Source: Alishewanella tabrizica
GTDB taxonomy: Bacteria > Pseudomonadota > Gammaproteobacteria > Enterobacterales > Alteromonadaceae
Length of the DNA stretch: 64,000 nt
Assembly (NCBI RefSeq): GCF_014652375.1
Contig: NZ_BMYR01000004.1
Span: 124,001 to 188,000 of the forward strand
Reading direction: 5' to 3'
The translations under genes were made by a program, and so were the position numbers. The notes below the pieces were generated by a model. It was not told the DNA's origin, did not search any database, and saw only the letters and a program-made list of their open reading frames with translations. This document shows, in pieces, positions 38,785-49,404 of this stretch (positions within the stretch are counted from its first letter, which is position 1; each line of letters begins with the position of its first letter).

Positions 38785-40530
38785 TTATCGGTCAATATTG
38801 TTGAGTAGCAATGCTAGCTCATTAATTTTACTCACGGTTTCTTTAACAAGTTTATCGATTTCATTACTTGCAGACCTTGAGTTTGCCGCTAAGTTCCTTA
38901 CTTCATCGGCTACTACGGCAAAACCACGACCAACTTCACCTGCGCGAGCCGCTTCAATGGCGGCGTTTAACGCCAACAGATTGGTTTGTTCCGAGATACC
39001 ATTGATGGTACTAATGATACCGCTAATAGTTTCACTCACTTTTAGAACGCCTTGCATGGAGGCTTGGGTTTGGCTAACTGCCAGCTTGCGATCGGTAACA
39101 TCGATACCAAAAAACACGTATTGCGTAATTTGACCTTTAAAGTTTTTTAATGAACAAAGACGCGAGTCGATACTAAGATCAAGTCCAGGTTGACTTACGT
39201 CGATACGCATTGAAACAAAGCCCGTTTTTTCAAGCTGTTGTTTTTCATCTGCGCTTAGTGAACTAAATACAATATCGGCAAATTGTTGCGGTTGTAATTG
39301 AGAGCCCAGTTTCTGCTGTAATAACGTGTTGGCGTTTAATAATTTTCCGTCTGTTTTTACCTCCATTAATACCAACGCTTCACTAATTGCATTCAGTTTG
39401 CGCGTAAAATCCAAAGCCATTTGTTTTACTGCAGTAATATTGGCTTGGACTGAAATAAAGTTTTTAACTTGGCGGTTTTCATCAAATACGGGGTTAATGG
39501 ATAACGATACCCAATAGGGCTCACCGGTTTTTGAGTAGTTTAATATTTCATCATAAAAAGGCGATTTCTCACGAACGTGTTTGCGGATCCGTTCTACCGT
39601 TGCAGTATCAGTTTCGTGCCCTTGTAAGAAACTGCCTGGTTTTTTACCGGTAACTTCATCAAAACGATACCCAGTAAGACGTTCAAATCCATTGTTAACA
39701 TATTGAATAAGACCTTCAGGGCCGGTAATGATTACCGCATTGTCGGTTTCGTTCGCAACTAAAGACAGCATTTCCCTTTCTTGTCTACGATTGACTTCCT
39801 CAGTCACATCTTTCACAAAGGCGGTATAAACAGTTTTGCTTTCTAATTTTACTTTAGACAGCGACAGCTGACCCCAAAGAATTTGACCATCTTTACGTTC
39901 AATTTTGATTTCGCGACTGGTACCGACAATTTTGTCTTTGCCGGTGGTTCTGTTGGCATTAACGTAGTTATCATGCTGACTTTGAATGACTTTAGGAACA
40001 AGCATTTTTACGTTTTTACCTAAAACCTCCTCACGTTGATAGCCCCACAATTTAACTGCCGCGGCGTTGTAAAGTGTTACATTGTTGTTTTCATCTATAC
40101 ACACTACCGCATCTAACGCTTGTTCTAGCGTTTGAAACATGGTTTCACGTGCTTCACGCTCTTTGGTGACATCACGCACAAAAGCGGTGTAATGCTTTTT
40201 ACCCTTAACCTTTATTTGTGACAGTGATAACTGCACCCAGACTTTATGTCCGTCTTTGTGTTGTAACTGTACTTCACGCGAGCTGCCAACAATTTTATCT
40301 TGGCCAGTGGTGCGGTGAGAGTTTACATAACTATCGTGGTTTTGCCGTAAATGTGAGGGGATCAACATCGCGACATTTTTCCCAACAACCTCAGCGGCTT
40401 GGTATCCCCAAAGTCGTTCTGCTGCCGCGTTAAAAAAGGTTACATTGTTTTGCTCGTTAATCGTTATAACGGCGATGATGGCTTGCTCTAGTGCTTGATC
40501 TGCTTCAGATGTTCTCAAACTAAACAGCAT
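38785..40530 (-). CDS. Soluble PAS-repeat methyl-accepting chemotaxis protein
   Basis: A 581-residue protein without a membrane helix. Four PAS domains are visible: two nearly duplicated (about 10-120 and 130-245; compare [17 protein letters not shown] with [17 protein letters not shown]), a third with [12 protein letters not shown], and a fourth before a short MCP signalling tip. The tip [31 protein letters not shown] is intact, but the domain is only about 90 residues, so the flanking helical bundle is short. It probably senses an internal signal or redox state and talks to CheA/CheW. I chose ATG 40530 for the GGAGA site; ATG 40542 is possible. No methylation helices are seen. Confidence 0.87.
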   Translation of the reverse strand: MLFSLRTSEADQALEQAIIAVITINEQNNVTFFNAAAERLWGYQAAEVVGKNVAMLIPSHLRQNHDSYVNSHRTTGQDKIVGSSREVQLQHKDGHKVWVQLSLSQIKVKGKKHYTAFVRDVTKEREARETMFQTLEQALDAVVCIDENNNVTLYNAAAVKLWGYQREEVLGKNVKMLVPKVIQSQHDNYVNANRTTGKDKIVGTSREIKIERKDGQILWGQLSLSKVKLESKTVYTAFVKDVTEEVNRRQEREMLSLVANETDNAVIITGPEGLIQYVNNGFERLTGYRFDEVTGKKPGSFLQGHETDTATVERIRKHVREKSPFYDEILNYSKTGEPYWVSLSINPVFDENRQVKNFISVQANITAVKQMALDFTRKLNAISEALVLMEVKTDGKLLNANTLLQQKLGSQLQPQQFADIVFSSLSADEKQQLEKTGFVSMRIDVSQPGLDLSIDSRLCSLKNFKGQITQYVFFGIDVTDRKLAVSQTQASMQGVLKVSETISGIISTINGISEQTNLLALNAAIEAARAGEVGRGFAVVADEVRNLAANSRSASNEIDKLVKETVSKINELALLLNNIDR

Positions 40531-40725
40531 GTGTTTCTCCATCGACTAAAGGTAGTTAATGCATAACATTAACCATAGGTGATAATCGCAAAACTGCCTG
40601 AAAATTTTTAAACATGGTGCGACATTTCAATCATTTGCCAACCGCAGTGTGAGATTACCTGCTGATTCAGTGAAATGTCATGTTAGTCTATTATTATTAG
40701 TAATTATTTATTAATGGAATAGGTC

Positions 40726-41787
40726 ATGAAAAAAACTTTTTTTTGCAGCTTATTTTTGTGTACTACTGCTGTTGCAAGCACACCAGATATCACCATAGAG
40801 CGTTGTTTAGCGTTAGCAGACACTGAGCGTTTAGCTTGCTATGATGAAATTGTTAAAGCACAGCAAAAAGCGAGATTGCTAAAAGAACGCGAAGTAGAAA
40901 CGCCAGTTCCCGCTGTTATTGTAGAAACGGATGGCACGCTGCTTCCTGCCCCAATCCCAGTTGCCACAATTTTACAAAGTTTGTGGGAGCTGGATGATCA
41001 AGATAAGCGTGGCACGTTTCGCGTAAGAACCTATCAGCCTAATTTTTTATTGCCGGTGAGTTATAGCGATTCAATAAACCGTCAACCGCAAAGCCCCACA
41101 AGAGAGGGCGCCGAGCTGCAAGAAAATTATAAAAATATTGAAGCCAAGTTGCAGGTATCGTTACGCGCCAAAATAGTGGAAGATTTTATATTACCGAATG
41201 CCGATATCTGGTTCGCATATACCCAAACCTCGATGTGGCAACTTTGGAATTCACAGGATTCAGCGCCTTTTCGTAGTACAGATTATCAACCTGAAGTGAT
41301 CTATGTGATCCCAACGCGAGAGTATTTTAGTGATCTACCTTTTGGTTGGAGCATGCAAATGTTGCAATTAGGGTTTGCACATCAATCAAATGGACAAAGC
41401 GAACCATTATCACGAAGCTGGAATCGCGTGTATGCGGCCGCTGCGTTTGAGCGTGAGCAAGTGGGTGTGGCCCTTAAAGTCAATAAACGGATCCCAGAAA
41501 CGTTGAAAGATGATGACAATCCCGATCTAACGTCTTTTATCGGTACCACTGAGTTACAAATTAGTTGGTTACCTGGTCGCTCAACCGCCGTATTTACCCG
41601 AAAAATGCGCTGGGATGATTTTAGTAAAGGTTCATGGCGTTTAGATTGGACTTATCCGTTAAGCAAAGAGCAACCCGATGGTTTACGTTTACATTTGCAA
41701 TTATTTTCAGGCTATGGAGAAACCTTGTTAGATTATAACCATCGGCAAAATAGTGTTGGATTGGGTTTTATGTTGTTTAACTTTTAA
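40726..41787 (+). CDS. pldA: Outer-membrane phospholipase A
   Basis: A 353-residue outer-membrane protein with signal peptide (KKTFFCSLFLCTTAVAS). The catalytic triad is readable: His219 and Ser221 in FAHQSNGQS and Asn233 in SWNRVY, with the spacing of E. coli OMPLA (His142, Ser144, Asn156). The C-terminus ends GLGFMLFNF, an aromatic end typical of barrels. Compared with E. coli it has about 65 extra N-terminal residues including a Cys pair (RCLALADTERLACYD). It cleaves phospholipids after membrane damage, in a calcium-dependent dimer in known members. Confidence 0.93.
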   Translation: MKKTFFCSLFLCTTAVASTPDITIERCLALADTERLACYDEIVKAQQKARLLKEREVETPVPAVIVETDGTLLPAPIPVATILQSLWELDDQDKRGTFRVRTYQPNFLLPVSYSDSINRQPQSPTREGAELQENYKNIEAKLQVSLRAKIVEDFILPNADIWFAYTQTSMWQLWNSQDSAPFRSTDYQPEVIYVIPTREYFSDLPFGWSMQMLQLGFAHQSNGQSEPLSRSWNRVYAAAAFEREQVGVALKVNKRIPETLKDDDNPDLTSFIGTTELQISWLPGRSTAVFTRKMRWDDFSKGSWRLDWTYPLSKEQPDGLRLHLQLFSGYGETLLDYNHRQNSVGLGFMLFNF

Positions 41788-41869
41788 TAGGCTTTTCTGA
41801 AGATAAGGGACCCGCACAACGTAAGACGATTCCCTCTATTATCAATATCACTTATTTAATTGAGTCTTT

Positions 41870-43597
41870 ATGTTTGTCGTTGATAAATTAATTTTACTTG
41901 CTGCCGTTTTAATTTTATTGGGTATTTTTTCAAGCAAAATATCAGCGCGCTTGGGTTTACCTATGCTGGTGCTATTTTTGTTAGTTGGTATGTTAGCGGG
42001 TGAAGATGGGATAGGGCGTATTGGTTTTGACAATCCTCACGCTGCGCATGCGTTAGGGACACTGGCGCTCGCGTTAATTTTATTTGATGGTGGCTTACAA
42101 ACGCCGCTTAAGTCTATAAAGCAAGTGTGGAAGCCAGCCTCTATGTTGGCTACCTTTGGCGTATTAATTACTGCACTGATCACCGGCGCTGCTGCTAGCT
42201 ACATTCTCGATATTAGTTTGCTCACGGGATTGCTGTTGGGCGCTATTGTGGGTTCTACCGATGCTGCTGCGGTATTTTCATTACTGCGAAACGCCGGTAT
42301 TCATTTAAATCCTCGTTTAAAGTCGACCTTAGAGATTGAGAGTGCGTCGAACGATCCTATGGCTATATTTCTCACGGTGGGTTTATTGGAGATTTTAGTA
42401 AACGATATGCAACCTGGTTGGGGCTTGCTGCAAATGTTTGTGCTGCAAATGGGTGTAGGCGCCATTGTGGGAATAGCAGTGGGATTTGCGGTATTAAAAG
42501 TGATTAATCGTATTCATTTACAAGCCAGTGGCTTATATCCAGTGTTAGTGACCGCCGCAGGATTACTGGCGTTTGGTTTAGCTGCTAACACTGGCGGCAG
42601 TGGCTTTTTAGCCATCTTTATTTGTGGTGTGCTTATTGGTAATACGCAATTTGCTTTTCAGCGTACCACGTTTTTATTCCACGATGGCTTAGCATGGCTC
42701 AGTCAAATTACCATGTTCGTGGTTTTAGGTTTATTAGTTACGCCCAGCGCGCTGATGGATGTCTGGTGGCAAGGCGTTCTGATTGCCACAGTTATAGTGT
42801 TTGTTGCTCGCCCTTTAGCCGTGCTGCCCGTTTTAAAACTGTTTGGTTTTACTATGAGAGAAATGACATTAGTGTCGTGGATAGGTTTGCGTGGCTCTGT
42901 GCCCATTATACTAGCTATTTTTCCGCTGATGTTTGGTTTGCCCAATGCCGAGTTGCTTTTTACGGTGGTATTCTTTGTGGTACTGATTTCAGCAACCTTA
43001 CAAGGTTCTACGTTAGCCTGGGTTGCCAAACGCTTAAAGTTAATTGAACAGCCGCCAGCGCAACCGCCTGCCACGTTAGAAATTACCTCCTTGGGTGATG
43101 TTGATGCTGAGATTGTGGAATATACCTTATCAACGCATTCACGTGCAGCATTTCGTCGCTTATCTCGCATGGCGTTGCCAGAGGGTGTTGTGGTTGCCAT
43201 GATCACCCGTGGTGAAAAGGTAATTCCACCTCGCGGTTCAACCATTTTACAGCCTGGCGATCACCTGTTTATTGTGCTTAAAAATGATTATAAATTATTT
43301 GTTGAGCAAGCGTTTGCAGAGAAGGGATTTCAATCTGCGCGCCCCGTGGGCGAACTCAGGATGAAAGGTGCAACGAAACTCAGTGACATCGATTGGTGTT
43401 ATGGCTATGGCAGTGAATTAAATCAGGGACGGGAAGATATCACCCTAGAGCATTTATGTCGCACCAAATTAGCTGACGCAACCGCTGAACAGGCCATGTT
43501 TAGCTATGCTGGTCGACGTTTTACCGTTGCTGAAATGCTTGGTGAGCGCGTGGTAACGGTGAGTATTGAGCCTGAGCTCGCATTGGAAACATCTTAG
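41870..43597 (+). CDS. nhaP2: Potassium/proton antiporter of the CPA1 NhaP2/CvrA type
   Basis: A 575-residue membrane protein (E. coli CvrA 578). About twelve transmembrane segments make the Na_H_Exchanger domain (LVGSTDAAAVFSLLRN-like region GAIVGSTDAAAVFSLL; ESASNDPMAIFLTV holds the conserved ND pair). The C-terminal cytoplasmic part has a TrkA_C regulatory region (about 395-480) and a CorC_HlyC-like end (about 490-575). It exchanges K+ or Na+ for H+. An ATG at 41870 follows AGTCTTT with a weak site. Confidence 0.92.
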   Translation: MFVVDKLILLAAVLILLGIFSSKISARLGLPMLVLFLLVGMLAGEDGIGRIGFDNPHAAHALGTLALALILFDGGLQTPLKSIKQVWKPASMLATFGVLITALITGAAASYILDISLLTGLLLGAIVGSTDAAAVFSLLRNAGIHLNPRLKSTLEIESASNDPMAIFLTVGLLEILVNDMQPGWGLLQMFVLQMGVGAIVGIAVGFAVLKVINRIHLQASGLYPVLVTAAGLLAFGLAANTGGSGFLAIFICGVLIGNTQFAFQRTTFLFHDGLAWLSQITMFVVLGLLVTPSALMDVWWQGVLIATVIVFVARPLAVLPVLKLFGFTMREMTLVSWIGLRGSVPIILAIFPLMFGLPNAELLFTVVFFVVLISATLQGSTLAWVAKRLKLIEQPPAQPPATLEITSLGDVDAEIVEYTLSTHSRAAFRRLSRMALPEGVVVAMITRGEKVIPPRGSTILQPGDHLFIVLKNDYKLFVEQAFAEKGFQSARPVGELRMKGATKLSDIDWCYGYGSELNQGREDITLEHLCRTKLADATAEQAMFSYAGRRFTVAEMLGERVVTVSIEPELALETS

Positions 43598-43696
43598 TTT
43601 TTATCGGCTTGTGCAAGCTTAGTCTCAATTTCCAGCCCAGTGCCACGAAATTGTAGCGTAATTCGAATGCAATCAGCGCAAATAGCGGCACCCAAT

Positions 43697-43725
43697 AAAA
43701 AAGCCCCAACAAATGGGGCTATTTT
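43697..43725. terminator. Bidirectional terminator between nhaP2 and the CNNM gene
   Basis: AGCCCC/GGGGCT stem with A-run on the left and ATTTT on the right. The left run is a good U-run for the minus strand; the gene ending at 43814 lies just upstream on that strand. Confidence 0.75.
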
Positions 43726-43813
43726 AATAAAGTACTCGTTTACTAAAGCATCATGCATCCAAACAGCAAAGTGGGTTATTTAAGTACACCACTTAACAGG
43801 CTGAATCTACTGA

Positions 43814-44839
43814 TTAATTATCATCATTCATTTGTTTTTGTTTGTGTTCCCAACGACGTTTAGCAAAACGGCGCATATTGGGAATATCATCCGTTTCGTC
43901 CATGATCGGCTGACCAATAATCGCTTCAATCACATCTTCCATGGTTACTAATCCTAACCAACTACCGTACTCGTCGTACACTAAGCAAAGATGCTGACGT
44001 TCGCGCATAAGTTGCGACATTAATTGCTCAACGCTAATTTTATCGGAGATAACTTTAACCGGCTTCATAATGTCGGCCACGCTTAGGTTGTCTTCGATAT
44101 CAAGCATATCGTAACGAAACACTAAACCAAGAGGCGACTCTTCGCTATCTAATACTGGGTAACGAGAAAATTGATCCTTTTTCACACGGTCCATCAGATC
44201 AGACAAAGGCTCGTCTGGTTTGGCTGTTTCACACACGGTACGCGGCGTCATAATGTCACGTACTTTAACATCGTGTAAATCCAGTATATTGGCAATAACC
44301 CGTTGTTCGTCTTCATCTAACTTGTTTAATTCACGACCTAAAATCGTTAAGGCTTTTATCTCTTGACGTAAATCATGCTCATGATGACCACCACCAAACA
44401 GCTTCATAATTTGATCTGACATCCAAATAAAAGGTTTTAGGATAAAAATCATACTATTTAGCGTGGAAGGCAATATCGGCACTAATTTAGGCCAATAACG
44501 TGCACCAATGGTCTTGGGTAAGATTTCCGACAAAATCAAAATAAGCAAGGTCATTACCGCCGAAGCAATACCAAGATAACCGTCACCAAACACGACGGTA
44601 ACTTGCGCGCCCACGCCTGTTGCACCTACGGTATGAGCAACCGTATTAAGGGTAAGAATGGCCGCAAGGGGCTGATCAATCTTCTCTTTGAGTACTTTAA
44701 GCTTTTCATAAAGCTTGGGGCGGGTGAGTTTTTGCTGGGCAATGTAGCTTGGGGTAATAGACAGTAGGGCAGCTTCCAATATCGAACAAATAAACGATAC
44801 CGAAATAGATAACACCACAAAGGCGATTAAAAGACTCAT
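43814..44839 (-). CDS. CNNM/CorC-type membrane protein with DUF21 and CBS pair
   Basis: A 341-residue protein. Four hydrophobic segments make the DUF21 (CNNM) domain (about 1-140; LNTVAHTVGATGVGA, LSEILPKTIGARYW), followed by two CBS motifs (about 195-310; VRDIMTPRTVCE, LGLVTMEDVIEAIIG). The CorC transporter-associated domain is missing, so the protein ends soon after CBS. Members affect Mg2+ or Co2+ homeostasis. The terminator at 43697-43725 lies after its stop. Confidence 0.87.
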   Translation of the reverse strand: MSLLIAFVVLSISVSFICSILEAALLSITPSYIAQQKLTRPKLYEKLKVLKEKIDQPLAAILTLNTVAHTVGATGVGAQVTVVFGDGYLGIASAVMTLLILILSEILPKTIGARYWPKLVPILPSTLNSMIFILKPFIWMSDQIMKLFGGGHHEHDLRQEIKALTILGRELNKLDEDEQRVIANILDLHDVKVRDIMTPRTVCETAKPDEPLSDLMDRVKKDQFSRYPVLDSEESPLGLVFRYDMLDIEDNLSVADIMKPVKVISDKISVEQLMSQLMRERQHLCLVYDEYGSWLGLVTMEDVIEAIIGQPIMDETDDIPNMRRFAKRRWEHKQKQMNDDN

Positions 44840-44964
44840 ACAGGTTGTTTACAACACTCCGTTTTGCTAAGGAAAATGCAGTATAAACAATTTTCTGGTT
44901 ACGTAAAAATATATTTTATCCTATGATAGCGACATACTTCGTTGGTAAAAATGAAACATAGATC

Positions 44965-46050
44965 ATGCCTGATAAATTTAAAGTTGATCCGCGCCATTAT
45001 TTATTGATAGGCGCATTGTTATTAGCGTTATATGCCAGCTACATGCTTATTGCCCCCTATGTCGGGGCGATTGTGTTGGCTTTCGTGTTATCGCTGCTGT
45101 GTTTCCCTGTTCATCAATGGATAGAAACCAAATTGCCGGGTAAACCCAATCTGGCAGCGTCACTTTCTTGCGTGTTATTGGTTATTGTTATTCTGGTGCC
45201 GGCAGTGTTTGTGTTTGCTGCCATTGTGCAGCAAGGTATTGCCTTTACTAAGCAAAGCTACACATGGCTAAATGAAGGCGGGGCTGAGCAAGTACTGCAA
45301 CATCCCTATGTGCAAACGGTGCAAGCTAAACTAGTTGATTACTTACCTGGCGAAAGTTTTACTACCCAATCGATTATTGAGAAGATGACCGAATTTGCCG
45401 CCGGATTTGGTAAAGAGTTATTAGATCTTAGTACCAAAGTGGTGGGAGATATTACGGGGTTTATTTTTGGCTTTATTTTGATGTTGTTTATCCTATTTTT
45501 CTTACTACGTGATCACGACAAAATTGTTAGCACCTTATATTGGGTGGTGCCACTGTCACGTTCACAAGAAGATGCCTTGTTAGACGAAGCCAGACAGGTA
45601 GCTCGTTCTGCTGTAATGGGATCGTTCTTAACGGCCATTGCGCAAGGTATTGCGGGCGGTATCGCCATGGCTATTGCCGGTTTCCCAGGGTTATTTTGGG
45701 GCACCATGATGGCATTTGCTTCCTTTATTCCTGCTGTCGGTACGGCGCTAATTTGGTTACCCGCCAGTTTGTACTTATTGCTCACCGGAGAGTGGGGTTG
45801 GGCACTATTTTTAGCCATATGGGGCGTTGTAGTGGTTGGCTCAATTGACAATATTTTGCGGCCTATTTTAATGCAAGGTAGTTCACAAATGAGTACCTTA
45901 CTGATTTTCCTATCGTTATTAGGCGGTCTTCAATTATTTGGGCTTATTGGGCTAATTTATGGGCCCATTATTTTTGCCCTGACGATGGTATTGCTACGCT
46001 TGTACACCAATGAGTTTAAAGACTTTTTAGAAAAACAAGATAACAGCTAA
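44965..46050 (+). CDS. AI-2E/PerM-family membrane protein
   Basis: A 361-residue protein with about eight hydrophobic segments in the 2-4-2 arrangement of the AI-2E/PerM (PF01594) family; conserved FIPAVGTALIW and LRPILMQGSSQMSTL motifs are seen. Some members export quorum signals, others are Na+/H+ antiporters, so the function cannot be fixed. It has no close operon partner, though the next gene starts 13 bp after its stop. Confidence 0.88.
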   Translation: MPDKFKVDPRHYLLIGALLLALYASYMLIAPYVGAIVLAFVLSLLCFPVHQWIETKLPGKPNLAASLSCVLLVIVILVPAVFVFAAIVQQGIAFTKQSYTWLNEGGAEQVLQHPYVQTVQAKLVDYLPGESFTTQSIIEKMTEFAAGFGKELLDLSTKVVGDITGFIFGFILMLFILFFLLRDHDKIVSTLYWVVPLSRSQEDALLDEARQVARSAVMGSFLTAIAQGIAGGIAMAIAGFPGLFWGTMMAFASFIPAVGTALIWLPASLYLLLTGEWGWALFLAIWGVVVVGSIDNILRPILMQGSSQMSTLLIFLSLLGGLQLFGLIGLIYGPIIFALTMVLLRLYTNEFKDFLEKQDNS

Positions 46051-46063
46051 CAGGCGTATTAAT

Positions 46064-47230
46064 ATGGCTTTAACGCTAAAGTTTATCGCCAGTTTGCAGC
46101 ACGTTACAGCTAGCGACTGGGATAAGCTGTTCGCGGCAGATTTTCCGTTTACGCGCCATGCGTTTTTAATGGCATTAGAGCAGGGCGGCAGTGTTGATGG
46201 CCAAACGGGGTGGCAAAGCCATCATCTAACCGTTTGGCACGATACACAATTAGTGGCCGCGGTGCCGGGGTATATCAAAACGCATTCTTATGGCGAATAT
46301 TTATTTGATTGGCAAATTAACCAAGCTTATGAACAGTTTCAATGGCCTTATTATCCCAAATGGATTGCAGCCATCCCATTTACACCGGTTACGGGCCCGC
46401 GTCTAGGAATACTCGCAACTGTCTTAGAGCCCGAATTAGTCGAAACCATACTCCCAGGCATTTGCCATTTTTTACAGCAGCAATTAACAGATACCGCAAC
46501 ACCCAAATTGCACAGTGTGCAATGGCTTTATCATGATCACGTGTTACACGAGCGCCTTAGGTCACAAGGGTTCTGGTCACGGCATGATATACAGTTTTTA
46601 TGGTCAAATAGACAGTATGGCGATTTTACAGATTTCTTAGCAGGCTTGACGTCGCGCAAACGTAAACAAATTAAGAAAGAACGGGAAAGTTGTGCGCATT
46701 TAAACATAAAAACGCTAACAGGCGCGATGCTCACGCCACAGATCTGGCAACAGCTAATTCAATGTTATCAAGCTACATACTTAAAGCGCTCTGGTCATCG
46801 AGGCTATATTACCGCAGCGAGTTTTGCACTTATTGCCGCAGAATTAGCTGACAAAATCATTGTATTTGCTGCCTTTGAACCAAATAACCCTGAGCAGATG
46901 TTAGCTGCCTCATTGTGTTTTGTGAGTCATGACACCTTGTATGGTCGTTATTGGGGAGCGCTGTCAGAAAACGAATTACTGCATTTTGAGTTATGTTATT
47001 ACCAAGGTATTAATTATTGTATCGAACATAAATTGCACTATTTTGATGCCGGCGCACAAGGCGAGCATAAATTAAAACGCGGTTTTGAACCCGTTGTACG
47101 TTACGGAGCTTATGCGTTTGCAAAAACGGCGTTATCTCCGGCCATTGCGCGTTATTTTATCCAAGAAAAAGCGCAGCTTGATGAATATATGGCTGCGGCT
47201 ATAGCGGCATTGCCGTATAAACTAGATTAA
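46064..47230 (+). CDS. GNAT/FemAB-like protein of the PF04339 family
   Basis: A 388-residue protein; PFTRHAFLMALE, RKRKQIKKERE and FDAGAQGEHKLKRGFEPV are typical of the DUF482 (PF04339) peptidoglycan-biosynthesis-like family, with an acyltransferase fold of two GNAT halves. The substrate is not known. It is 13 bp downstream of the PerM-like gene, so it probably shares its transcript. No signal peptide is seen. Confidence 0.83.
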   Translation: MALTLKFIASLQHVTASDWDKLFAADFPFTRHAFLMALEQGGSVDGQTGWQSHHLTVWHDTQLVAAVPGYIKTHSYGEYLFDWQINQAYEQFQWPYYPKWIAAIPFTPVTGPRLGILATVLEPELVETILPGICHFLQQQLTDTATPKLHSVQWLYHDHVLHERLRSQGFWSRHDIQFLWSNRQYGDFTDFLAGLTSRKRKQIKKERESCAHLNIKTLTGAMLTPQIWQQLIQCYQATYLKRSGHRGYITAASFALIAAELADKIIVFAAFEPNNPEQMLAASLCFVSHDTLYGRYWGALSENELLHFELCYYQGINYCIEHKLHYFDAGAQGEHKLKRGFEPVVRYGAYAFAKTALSPAIARYFIQEKAQLDEYMAAAIAALPYKLD

Positions 47231-47256
47231 TTCACTAGGCCATACCTTACAACCTG

Positions 47257-47856
47257 TTATTGGCGTGTAAACCATAACAAGCGATTGTTCGCAGGCATTG
47301 TGATGTCGTCAAGCAGGTTAAAGCCTTGCTGAAGCGCCAAGGCGATGATCTGCTCACTGTCACGAATACCCATCAAGGGATCTCGGGCTTTTAAATGTGT
47401 ATCAAACGTCTGATTACTGATACTGGTAAACTGTCCTTGGTAATTAAAAGGACCATAAATACATAGGGTTGCAGATGGGGTTAATATGGTATTTACATGG
47501 ACAAAAAAGCGTTGGACTTGTTCCCAGTTCATTATGTGCAAGGTATTTGCAGTAAACAAACCATCGTAGTGTGTGGCAGGCCAAGCCGATTGGTTAACGT
47601 CTAAACAGATCGCCGCGGGCAAATTTGGCCTATTTGCAAGGGTTATACGCTGGTTTAGTTCAGGCAAATACGCTGCTTGATCGCTAGCTTGCCAGGTCAA
47701 ATGCGTTAACTGTTCAGCAAAATAAACCGCATGTTGCCCAGTACCGCTACCAATTTCGACTATTTTATGGCGTGTGGCAAAGGCCTTTGTTATCACAGCG
47801 AGGATAGGGGCTTTATTATTTTCACAGGCTTGCGAATAGGGTAAATCAACGTCCAT
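47257..47856 (-). CDS. DUF938 SAM-dependent methyltransferase-like protein
   Basis: A 199-residue protein of the DUF938 family, starting with LPYSQACENNKAPIL. The SAM site is VEIGSGTGQHAVYFA (about 32-46), followed by NTLHIMNWEQV and YGPFNYQGQFTS. It is a predicted methyltransferase of unknown substrate. It is convergent with the upstream GNAT gene, 26 bp apart. Confidence 0.87.
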   Translation of the reverse strand: MDVDLPYSQACENNKAPILAVITKAFATRHKIVEIGSGTGQHAVYFAEQLTHLTWQASDQAAYLPELNQRITLANRPNLPAAICLDVNQSAWPATHYDGLFTANTLHIMNWEQVQRFFVHVNTILTPSATLCIYGPFNYQGQFTSISNQTFDTHLKARDPLMGIRDSEQIIALALQQGFNLLDDITMPANNRLLWFTRQ

Positions 47857-47973
47857 TTATACCTCTTATTAATAATAACTTACGATATTACTGCTTATAA
47901 GGCATTATTATATCTCTTGTTTGCCAGCAATATCGTTAAGTACTGTTTTGTATTAACGATTTATACTAACGTT

Positions 47974-47988
47974 TAGTGTTCAACACTA
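47974..47988. promoter_or_regulatory. Putative operator in divergent region
   Basis: TAGTGTT, C, AACACTA is a perfect 15-bp inverted repeat 57 bp before the csaA start. It is symmetric enough for a dimeric regulator, but I do not recognise the factor. Confidence 0.35.
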
Positions 47989-48044
47989 GCATAATTAAAA
48001 CAAACGCAATTATAGTGTTCGGGTAATAAGTTTTGGAGCGTGTG

Positions 48045-48383
48045 ATGGACTATATCGAATGGGATGATTTTCAAAAAGTTGATATTCGTGTTGGCACCAT
48101 TGTTCAGGTTGACGCGTTTCCACAAGCGCGCAAACCGGCCTATCTATTACAGATAGATTTTGGCACTGACATTGGTATCAAAAAGTCCAGCGCACAAATT
48201 ACCGCCCTATATTCCGCAGAGCAACTAATCGGTAAGCAAGTTTTAGGCGTAGTAAATTTTGGGCCAAAACAAATTGGTCCGATAATGTCAGAGTGTTTAA
48301 TTACGGGATTTTATCAAACTGACGGCGCGGTTGTATTGGCGTCAGTGGAACGTTCGGTACCGAATGGTGCAAGGTTATTGTAG
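48045..48383 (+). CDS. csaA: CsaA-like tRNA-binding-domain protein
   Basis: A 112-residue single OB-fold tRNA-binding domain ([39 protein letters not shown]), the length of CsaA, a chaperone-like homodimer. ATG 48045 was chosen for TTGGAG about 8 bp upstream; a shorter upstream start at 48033 is possible. It is divergent from the DUF938 gene. Confidence 0.85.
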   Translation: MDYIEWDDFQKVDIRVGTIVQVDAFPQARKPAYLLQIDFGTDIGIKKSSAQITALYSAEQLIGKQVLGVVNFGPKQIGPIMSECLITGFYQTDGAVVLASVERSVPNGARLL

Positions 48384-48519
48384 GCCTTCGATTATGCAAA
48401 GTACCGCCATAAAGCCTTCTGCACAACGTATTTCAACGTTAACTATCAAAATGAATGCAGATAACACCCTTGAGAGAAAGATTGTTTATTTAGGGCACTA
48501 ACAAGGTACGGCTTATAAA

Positions 48520-49404
48520 ATGAAGACATTAAATGTGCTTATAACTGCGATCTTGGTCAGCGTTACTACGCCGGTTTTTGCGGCTGAACCCGTTTCTATT
48601 GACCGAAATTTTACGGGATTTGAATCACTCAACGAAGCACAGCCTTTGTGGGAGCTTGGTGTTGGTGGGGGACTTATTAACGTGCCCAATTACCCCGCGT
48701 CGTCAGAGCGCAATATTGTTGGCCTTGCTTTACCTTATTTCATTTATCGAGGTGACGTTTTCCGTTTTGGCGATGGCAATGCTCGCGCGGTGATCATTGA
48801 TAATACTGATTTTGAAATTGATATTTCTGTTGCTGGGGCATTTTCAGCCGATAGTGATAACAATACAGCTAGAGAAGGCATGCCTGAATTAGATTATCTA
48901 TTTGAAGTTGGGCCGCAGGTAATTTATGGATTACGCACTTTTGAATTTAATGATGGTATTGGTCGTTTAAATCTTCATTTACAAGCTAGGGCTGTTTTCT
49001 CTACTGATTTTTCTAACGTTAAACATCAAGGCTATGTTTTCCAGCCAAAGCTGTCGTATCAGCAACGCGGCGTGTTTTTTAAAGATTCAGCCTTTTCTAG
49101 TTCTGTTAGTCTGGTGTTTACAACAGAAAAACTGCAAGATTATTTCTATCAAGTTGATACCGAGTTTGCCTCAAGCAATAGGGATACGTTTGATGCAGCC
49201 GGTGGCTTTTTAGGCGCTGAATTTGCTACCGGTATTTCATTCTCGTTGCACGAAAACATAAGAGCTTTTGCTGGCGGCTCAATTAGGCTGCATAAGGGTG
49301 CGGCTAACACTGATAGTCCATTGTTCGAGAAAGATCTATCTTATAGCGTCGGTGTAGGTTTTGTGTGGCGAATTTTTAAAAGCGAAGCCTTAGCAAGTTG
49401 GTAG
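48520..49404 (+). CDS. MipA/OmpV-family outer-membrane protein
   Basis: A 294-residue outer-membrane beta barrel with signal peptide (KTLNVLITAILVSVTTPVFA). LWELGVGGGLINVPNYPAS is the family N-terminus and the end VGFVWRIFKSEALASW carries barrel-like aromatics, though the very end is atypical. MipA in E. coli scaffolds murein enzymes; OmpV members vary. It is followed by an 840-bp AT-rich gap. Confidence 0.87.
   Translation: MKTLNVLITAILVSVTTPVFAAEPVSIDRNFTGFESLNEAQPLWELGVGGGLINVPNYPASSERNIVGLALPYFIYRGDVFRFGDGNARAVIIDNTDFEIDISVAGAFSADSDNNTAREGMPELDYLFEVGPQVIYGLRTFEFNDGIGRLNLHLQARAVFSTDFSNVKHQGYVFQPKLSYQQRGVFFKDSAFSSSVSLVFTTEKLQDYFYQVDTEFASSNRDTFDAAGGFLGAEFATGISFSLHENIRAFAGGSIRLHKGAANTDSPLFEKDLSYSVGVGFVWRIFKSEALASW

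Noticed and set aside
43598-43712. Minus-strand small frames after nhaP2
   Set aside because: They read through the terminator hairpin and have no sensible start.
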